This document shows positions 59,085 to 64,000 of a DNA stretch of 64,000 nucleotides, piece after piece. The DNA comes from Nocardia brasiliensis (GTDB lineage Bacteria > Actinomycetota > Actinomycetes > Mycobacteriales > Mycobacteriaceae), in assembly GCF_011801125.1 (NCBI RefSeq), contig NZ_CP046171.1:7502001-7566000 (forward strand). Direction: 5' to 3'. Each line of letters opens with the position of its first letter. Within the stretch, counting starts at the first letter, position 1. The notes under the pieces are model-generated. The model did not search any database. It saw nothing but the letters and a program-made list of their open reading frames with translations, and had not been told where the DNA came from. The translations under genes and the position numbers were made by a program.

Positions 59085-60389
59085 ATGCCCGACGAGTACG
59101 ACAAGATCCGGGAAGATTTCAACCCGCCGGAACGGGGACGGATTTTCGAGAGCGGCACCAACGAGGTCCTGGGGGACCGCGAACAGGGCCATGTGAGGCA
59201 TCCGGACCCGCGTCCTACCTCTCTGGGGCCGCGCCACTACGACAAGGAACGTGCCGATGATCACGGCAAGATTCACGCCTTAGAGGAGAAGTCCGGTCAA
59301 ACCGGAAGCGCGAATGATCTCCGGGAACTGAAGAAGGATCGGGAGCTTCTCGCCGCCCGTGAAATAGAAACGCTCACTATACGAACTGTTGTTGGCGAGA
59401 AGATGTCGCCAAAGTATGTACGTGAGCTGTCCAAACTGCGTGACGAATTCAAGAACAGGGTAATTCACATCGAGCTGACGCGCGATCAAGCCCGCGTAGC
59501 ATTCGGGAAGGGGATATCACTCGAAAAGCCTTCGCCTCAGCTCGAGCTGCCAGGGGTTGCAGACGTAGCACGCGAGCAGGTAGCCGTCGACCTCCAAAAG
59601 CGCAAAGGGAAAATCGCAACGCTTGCGCAGGCGCGTGAGACTGCCGAGAGATTCCGAGCTGTGCAGAAGTTCAGCCAAGGGGCCGAACGCGGCCGGAAGG
59701 ACGCAGAACGGGCTCGCGAAGTACGCGAGACGCGCGAGAACGAGCAAGCCCGTGACCGAGAGCTAGCAAAAACCGCGGAAACGCGTGAACAAATAAAAGT
59801 GAAGAACGTTGAGCTAGCGCAGGCCATGGAAGATCAGGCCCGAGACATTAATTCAGCCTGGGATAGTGGCGAAGCGGTTCCTGTCGAGAAGGTGCGTGAT
59901 GCACACGCGACGTTGAGCCGCGACCTCGCGGAAATCCGGGAAGCCGAGTTGGTGCAGGCGCGAGATGATTTCGTGGCCTCTGGCCACACTTCGGAAGAAG
60001 TGCGGACAATCGAGTCGCGGTTGGAGCAGGTACGTGAGGAAGCCCGCCGCGAAATCGTCAAAGGGATCGATACCCTCGGTGTGATCGTCGAGCGCGGCGA
60101 CAACGCGCATACCGAACGCGAGACGGCAGAACAACAGCGCGAGCGCGAACGGGCGGCCGAGCGTGAGGCAGCGCGAGCTCAAGACGCGGCGAGACAGGCA
60201 GCGTACGAGAGGCTTGATCGACAAGGTCAGCTGACCGAGGCCGAGCGGCTGCATTGGCTGGGCCAAGGCACCGACCCACGTGCAGCGGTAAGAAGTCCCC
60301 CTGCGCCAGCGCCCTCCGTTGAGCGGGGAGGGACCGGGCAGGGTCAGGGCATCAACCGATCGCTGAATCCGACCCGTGAGGGCCGATGA
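59085..60389 (+). CDS. Coiled-coil protein with possible nuclease-like N-terminal motif
   Basis: A 434-residue protein. Residues 1-55 are basic and disordered. ALEEKSG (about 66) followed by NDLRELKKDRELLAAREIETLTIRTVVGEKMSPKYVRELSKLRDEFKNRVIHIELTRDQARVAFGKG resembles restriction-endonuclease-fold domains of toxin-like actinobacterial proteins, with E-x-K in ALEEK. The remaining 270 residues are almost continuous Arg/Glu/Ala coiled coil. ATG 59085 or GTG 59067 may be the start. Base composition is lower in G+C than the core. It may be an element-borne effector or mobilisation protein. Confidence 0.6.
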   Translation: MPDEYDKIREDFNPPERGRIFESGTNEVLGDREQGHVRHPDPRPTSLGPRHYDKERADDHGKIHALEEKSGQTGSANDLRELKKDRELLAAREIETLTIRTVVGEKMSPKYVRELSKLRDEFKNRVIHIELTRDQARVAFGKGISLEKPSPQLELPGVADVAREQVAVDLQKRKGKIATLAQARETAERFRAVQKFSQGAERGRKDAERAREVRETRENEQARDRELAKTAETREQIKVKNVELAQAMEDQARDINSAWDSGEAVPVEKVRDAHATLSRDLAEIREAELVQARDDFVASGHTSEEVRTIESRLEQVREEARREIVKGIDTLGVIVERGDNAHTERETAEQQRERERAAEREAARAQDAARQAAYERLDRQGQLTEAERLHWLGQGTDPRAAVRSPPAPAPSVERGGTGQGQGINRSLNPTREGR

Positions 60390-60561
60390 TGTTGACGCAG
60401 CGGTCTTCGTGGCATCGATGTCCTACGAGATCGCGCAGCTGCACAACGATGTTCGCGTGGCCTGGCGTCGAGGTTCGGAATCTCAGCGGATGGTCCGGTT
60501 GACGGCGCGATCGGCTCGGCGGACGATCTTTGCATCGGTCGCAGATGAGGGGGCAAATGTC

Positions 60562-60930
60562 ATGATGTCAGCGCGTCAAGTCCGACAGAGCAGCGCGACT
60601 TGCATACCGCTGGTTGCCGTCGCGATGGTGGTTCTTGGATGCTCCAGCTCGCCCGAGGACGAGGCGAGGAACTTGGAGATGCACCGGCAGCGCCTGCTCA
60701 CGGGTAAGTGCAGGGAGCTCGTAGAGGGTGAGTTGAAGTCGCCGGGGTCGGCGAAGTTCTCCGGGGAGACAGTCACGGGTGACGCTGCTGCGGGATGGAC
60801 GGCGGCCGGGAACGTGGACAGCCAGAACAGTTTCGGTGCGCTGCTTCGCAGTGCGTGGTCGTGCTCAGCGAGGTTGGAGGCGGACGGCGACACCATCTAT
60901 GTGAAGCTAACTCGGCTCGCTCAGTTGTGA
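60562..60930 (+). CDS. Small lipoprotein
   Basis: A 122-residue protein with a lipoprotein signal (MMSARQVRQSSATCIPLVAVAMVVLGCSSS; lipobox VVLGC). The mature part has an N-terminal helix (PEDEARNLEMHRQRLL) then GKCRELVEGELKSPGSAKFSG, a pattern of small surface lipoproteins. ATG 60562 follows GAGGGGG; the in-frame extension to 60376 lacks a ribosome site. It should be anchored outside the cytoplasmic membrane. Role unknown; possibly lysogenic conversion. Confidence 0.65.
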   Translation: MMSARQVRQSSATCIPLVAVAMVVLGCSSSPEDEARNLEMHRQRLLTGKCRELVEGELKSPGSAKFSGETVTGDAAAGWTAAGNVDSQNSFGALLRSAWSCSARLEADGDTIYVKLTRLAQL

Positions 60931-60946
60931 GATCCGCGAAACGACG

Positions 60947-60989
60947 AAATCGCCCTCCCTTTCCCGGTTTCGGGAAGGGAGGGCGATTT
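60947..60989. terminator. Strong bidirectional terminator
   Basis: AAATCGCCCTCCCTTTCCCG pairs with CGGGAAGGGAGGGCGATTT (one bulged base) around GTTT. It separates the plus-strand lipoprotein gene from minus-strand tail genes. Confidence 0.9.
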
Positions 60990-61002
60990 CGATCAGCACG
61001 TT

Positions 61003-61089
61003 TCAGGCGCTGGCCGAGGCGGCCAGTGCCGCGATTTCGGGTGCGTGCTTGATGATCACGAGCAGCAGCTCGAGCACGATCGCGAGCAT
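61003..61089 (-). CDS. 28-residue hydrophobic peptide
   Basis: ATG 61089, preceded by AAAGGACACC, opens MLAIVLELLLVIIKHAPEIA and ends LAASASA. One short membrane helix is predicted. It follows the tail gene by 16 nt and precedes the terminator. Tiny hydrophobic peptides of this kind occur at the ends of phage tail/lysis operons. Confidence 0.45.
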   Translation of the reverse strand: MLAIVLELLLVIIKHAPEIAALAASASA

Positions 61090-61105
61090 GGTGTCCTTTC
61101 TGCGG

Positions 61106-61534
61106 TCAGGTGAAGTAGAGATAGGTGTTCGTCGCTCCGCTGAGCAGGGTCGCGGAGGCTCCTAGCGGGGTGGTGTAGCTGAGCCACACGGTGTCGCCGC
61201 TGGCGAGGGTGAGCGCGACCGATGTGAGTGTGGCGGTGGTGTTGTTGAAGGGGATGGCCATCGTCGCGACCGACGTGGCGTTCTTCATGACCGTCAGCGT
61301 CAGCGCCGTCGAGCTCGGCCAGGCCGCAGTCAGCACCGCTTTTGCGTTGAGCATCCATGCTGCGCCTCCGTCGGCGACGAGTTTGCTGCTGGTGATCACG
61401 GTGGCGCCGAACCCCGCGCGGGCCGCCCACCCGGTGACCTGCGCGGCGGTGTTGGCCGTCATGGCGAAGTTGGTCGCCAGGTTCATGCCCATGGGATTCG
61501 CGCCAGCGGGGGCGGAGGCCCGTGTGACGAACAT
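61106..61534 (-). CDS. Phage tail-associated small protein
   Basis: A 142-residue protein, Ala/Thr-rich and beta-predicted (FGATVITSSKLVADGGAAWMLNAKAVL; STALTLTVMKNATSVATMAIPFNNTTATLTSVALTLASGDTVWLSY). It is similar in style to the last 100 residues of the upstream tail protein. ATG 61534 overlaps that stop (TGATG). Probably a tail accessory or host-binding module. Confidence 0.65.
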   Translation of the reverse strand: MFVTRASAPAGANPMGMNLATNFAMTANTAAQVTGWAARAGFGATVITSSKLVADGGAAWMLNAKAVLTAAWPSSTALTLTVMKNATSVATMAIPFNNTTATLTSVALTLASGDTVWLSYTTPLGASATLLSGATNTYLYFT

Positions 61535-63930
61535 CAGTCCCAGGTTCCGAACAGATAGGCGCGCAGCCCCTTTCCGGGTGTGGTGCCGGGAGCTGTCAGG
61601 GCTAGGGCAAGCCGGTCGCCGACGGCGTAGGAGATGTTGATCGCCGCAGTGCGCGCCGCGTCGGTCGTCGTGTTGTCGACCTGGCTGGTGGCGGTGACGG
61701 AGAGATTCGAGTTGGGCACTTGGGCGCCGTTGCGGCGTAGCTCGACGGTGCTCGAGCCACCGCCATCGGCGCTGTCGAACTGGTAGATGGCCTTGGTCAG
61801 GGTAAACGGGCGTCCGACGTACATGCCTGCGGCGAGGTCGCCTACGCCGGTGGTTCGGGTGCCGGTCTGGGCGACCCATACGAAGTCGCAGGCGACCGTC
61901 CCGCCGGTCGGCGCACGGGTGTTGGACAGGCGCGGGTCGTCGCCTGCACAGGCTGTTGCCGCAGCAGTGCCGTAGACGACGGCGAGGGTCCGGTCGGCGA
62001 CGAGACTGCCGCCGCCGCTCAGGCCGGTTCCGGCGATGATCTGCCGAGCCGCGTCGGCCTTGTTGACCAGCGCGGGAACCGTGGGCGCAGCGGCGGTTCC
62101 GCCGAAGTCGCCTGCCAGCTGGACGAGTCCCTTGACGGTGCTCGTCGCATCAGGCGCGGTTCCTCCCCCGCTGCCGGGCGTCTGCCAGCTGGCGTTGCCC
62201 TCGGCGTCGCTGGTGAGCACCCGCGCTGCGCCTGCGCCGTTGGTGACCCGCAGGCTGCCTGTGGTCGTTGTTCCAGCGACCGAAAGGTTCGACGAGGAGC
62301 GAAGATTGGGAAATCGTGCTTGCCCTCGCCGGAGCACATTCCAGTACTGGGGAAAGTCCGCGTCGGAGAAATCCGGGCGCAGGGTCGTGACGAGGTTGGC
62401 GGCAAAGCCCTCGATGGCCTCGTCGCCGCCTGCGGCGAAGACGAGCTCGGTCATCATCGTGCCTTGGTCTTCGTTGAACTCGCACGCGATCAGTGACGGC
62501 TGACGGCACCGGTTGAGCTGGATACCAACGCTTTTCGCCCCGATCTTGCAGCCGATCATGGCGAAACTCGACGGACCGCCGACACCGAGGGTGCCGACGA
62601 TGAGCCCGTAGTCGCTGCCTTCGAACCAGCACGACTCGAAAATCCATGTGGCACCGACGCCTTCGATAACGACGTGCGCGGCGGTGGTCGTTGCGCCGTC
62701 GGCGATGAATTCGGTTGCGACCGCGGCCAGCCCGGAGGAGTTACCCGCCCCGGCTCCTTTGATGCCGTTGTAGCAGTTGACCACCTTGGAGTTGGTGATC
62801 TCGTTCTGGATGGCGTCGGTCTGGAGGCCGACACCGAGGTTGGCCAGCACGGTGTTGTGGATTCGGGTGTTGCCGGTGTTGGCGACCAGGCGCAGGCCGG
62901 TCTGGTTCCGGTACGTCGCGCCGGTCGCGCTGGTATGAGCTCCGCGGATGCGGACGTCGTCGAGGGCGATCTGGAAGCAGCCTGACAGTGTGATCGCGGT
63001 TGCCCCGGCGCCGCTGAGGTGGATACCGAGCGAGCGGAAGGCGATGTCCTGCTTGCCGGTCAGGGTCAACAGGGTGTCGGTGCCGGAGTAGCGGATCTCC
63101 GAGCGCAGTGGCCCCTCGCCGATGAGGCGGCTGCCGTCGGCGAGGTCCGGGAGCGTGGTGACCGGGTAGGTGCCTGCGGGGAAATACAGCGGGCGCCCTG
63201 CCGCGGCGGTGTAGGCCGCAGTGATCGCCGCGGTGTCGTCGGCGACGCCGTCGCCGAGGGCTCCGTGGTCACGCACGTTCACCATGAGCTCGCCGCGCGG
63301 CACGGCCCCGTCGGCGCGGGCGAGGCTGGCCTGCACTGTGGCCCCGAGGTCGAGAGCGGGTATCCCGGTGCTGGGTTTGGTGTAGGTGCCCGCGCCGATG
63401 CTGGCGCGCGCGGTCTGGCTGTCGGCGGCCGTGAGGATCGAGCGGCCGACGGCGCTGGAATCGGTGATGCCGGTGGAGGTCACGACGGCGGAGACGTGGA
63501 CGTTGCCGTGGTCGTCGGGTTCGAGCCCGTTGACGGTGCGGACGTAGGAGACGCGGTAGTCCGGCGGGACAACGAGCTCGGAGTTCCAGTCGGTCAGAAA
63601 GACGCTGGTCTGATTCTTGAAGACCTGGATGATGCCGTTCTCGACGCGGTGTGTGCCGTCGGCCTCGGTCCAGGTCGCGTTGATCAGGTAGGACCAGCCC
63701 ATGACGGCGTCGGTGGTTCCGGCGGCGACGAATCCGTCCTGGTCGACTGCGGGCAGCAGCACCCAGCCCATGGCGGGGAAGGTGGTGCACATGCTCGACA
63801 GGTGCTGGCCGGTCGGTGTCCACACCAGATCGCGTGAGGGGATAGCGGTGATGCTGGCCGTCCGCACAGCGCCCGCCGTGGACGGCAGTGCGGCGACCTG
63901 GACTGTGATCACGCCGGGCGGAATGCTCAT
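61534..63930 (-). CDS. Phage tail spike/fibre protein with pectate-lyase-like beta-helix
   Basis: A 798-residue protein. Residues 1-210 form an attachment domain. NVRDHGALGDGVADDTAAITAAYTAAAGRPLYFPAGTYPVTTL (about 215-260) is the hallmark opening of Pectate_lyase_3/GH28 beta-helices in phage tail spikes. A right-handed helix region with N/G-rich rungs follows to about 540. The C-terminal 230 residues are modular beta domains (STVKGLVQLAGDFGG; GTGLSGGGSLVADRTL). It is likely a receptor-binding or glycan-degrading tail protein. ATG 63930 follows an AAAGGGGG site. Confidence 0.85.
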   Translation of the reverse strand: MSIPPGVITVQVAALPSTAGAVRTASITAIPSRDLVWTPTGQHLSSMCTTFPAMGWVLLPAVDQDGFVAAGTTDAVMGWSYLINATWTEADGTHRVENGIIQVFKNQTSVFLTDWNSELVVPPDYRVSYVRTVNGLEPDDHGNVHVSAVVTSTGITDSSAVGRSILTAADSQTARASIGAGTYTKPSTGIPALDLGATVQASLARADGAVPRGELMVNVRDHGALGDGVADDTAAITAAYTAAAGRPLYFPAGTYPVTTLPDLADGSRLIGEGPLRSEIRYSGTDTLLTLTGKQDIAFRSLGIHLSGAGATAITLSGCFQIALDDVRIRGAHTSATGATYRNQTGLRLVANTGNTRIHNTVLANLGVGLQTDAIQNEITNSKVVNCYNGIKGAGAGNSSGLAAVATEFIADGATTTAAHVVIEGVGATWIFESCWFEGSDYGLIVGTLGVGGPSSFAMIGCKIGAKSVGIQLNRCRQPSLIACEFNEDQGTMMTELVFAAGGDEAIEGFAANLVTTLRPDFSDADFPQYWNVLRRGQARFPNLRSSSNLSVAGTTTTGSLRVTNGAGAARVLTSDAEGNASWQTPGSGGGTAPDATSTVKGLVQLAGDFGGTAAAPTVPALVNKADAARQIIAGTGLSGGGSLVADRTLAVVYGTAAATACAGDDPRLSNTRAPTGGTVACDFVWVAQTGTRTTGVGDLAAGMYVGRPFTLTKAIYQFDSADGGGSSTVELRRNGAQVPNSNLSVTATSQVDNTTTDAARTAAINISYAVGDRLALALTAPGTTPGKGLRAYLFGTWD

Positions 63931-63934
63931 GGGG

Positions 63935-64000
63935 TTACCCCCTTTCGATCTCCGCTTTGAGGTCGTCGGACATCTCGGGTGCGGGGATGTTGTGGTCTGC
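63935..64000 (-). CDS. 3' end of an upstream phage gene
   Basis: The last 21 codons (ADHNIPAPEMSDDLKAEIERG, then TAA at 63935) of a minus-strand gene whose body lies outside the window. Its stop is 4 nt before the tail-spike ATG. Probably another tail gene. Confidence 0.5.
   Translation of the reverse strand, partial: ADHNIPAPEMSDDLKAEIERG

Noticed and set aside
60376..60561. In-frame extension of the lipoprotein
   Set aside because: It would bury the signal peptide and has no ribosome site.
1..64000. CRISPR array or rRNA genes
   Set aside because: No regularly spaced repeats or rRNA signatures were seen on either strand.

Overview
The window is G+C-rich actinobacterial DNA with GTG/TTG starts, many 1-4 nt start/stop overlaps and proline-rich secreted or membrane tails. 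Gene content and order over the first 30 kb fit a mycolic-acid-containing actinomycete such as Nocardia: homologues of the mycobacterial iniB, iniR, Rv0338c, aspC (Rv0337c), udgA (Rv0322) and dcd (Rv0321) lie in one neighbourhood, interrupted by lineage-specific insertions. The genus is inferred; no rRNA or other marker gene is present.

Region 1 (1-32.6 kb) is core-like. An iniB-like gene (partial, minus) diverges from an operon of a membrane-anchored Hsp70-like protein, an IniR-like STAND/LuxR regulator and a second, shortened Hsp70-like protein; two secreted alpha-lytic-type serine proteases follow. Next come an NRDE protein, a secreted protein of unknown function, a large membrane Fe-S reductase with a repeated C-terminal tail, a coupled acyl-CoA dehydrogenase pair, a YdcF-like protein, UDP-glucose dehydrogenase, a third Hsp70-like protein, a YibE/F membrane protein, a PLP aminotransferase, an XRE regulator and its divergent partner, an AraC regulator, dcd, and small-molecule enzymes (SDR, PAP2, MBL, class C serine hydrolase). 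A doubly frameshifted Abi (HEPN) defence gene with a likely structured RNA in front of it sits at 26.4-27.3 kb.

Region 2 (33.2-46.3 kb) is a decaying genomic island. It opens with an integrase fossil and carries an arsenic-resistance cluster: a flavin monooxygenase, an MFS transporter and an FAD oxidoreductase, divergent from an ArsR-acetyltransferase fusion with three operator-like palindromes between them; then arsR-acr3-arsC-arsC-arsC. A nuclease-like gene is lodged inside the cluster. The third arsC is cut off after its CGDTC motif and joined to an orphan polymorphic-toxin C-terminus plus a coupled presumed immunity gene, followed at once by an IS3-family element with a frameshifted transposase. 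A nearly identical 24-bp sequence occurs at 33.60 kb and 46.28 kb, on either side of this region.

Region 3 (46.4-64 kb) starts at tRNA-Gly(CCC), a plausible integration site, and looks like a prophage or integrative element: a six-gene cluster of unknown proteins with several coupled starts, two XRE/DUF5753 regulatory pairs (one with DUF397, one with DUF6879), tandem SAM-dependent methyltransferases, a family of proteins with a repeated unknown domain, a coiled-coil protein with a possible nuclease motif, and finally minus-strand phage tail genes including an 800-residue tail-spike-like protein that runs on past the window.
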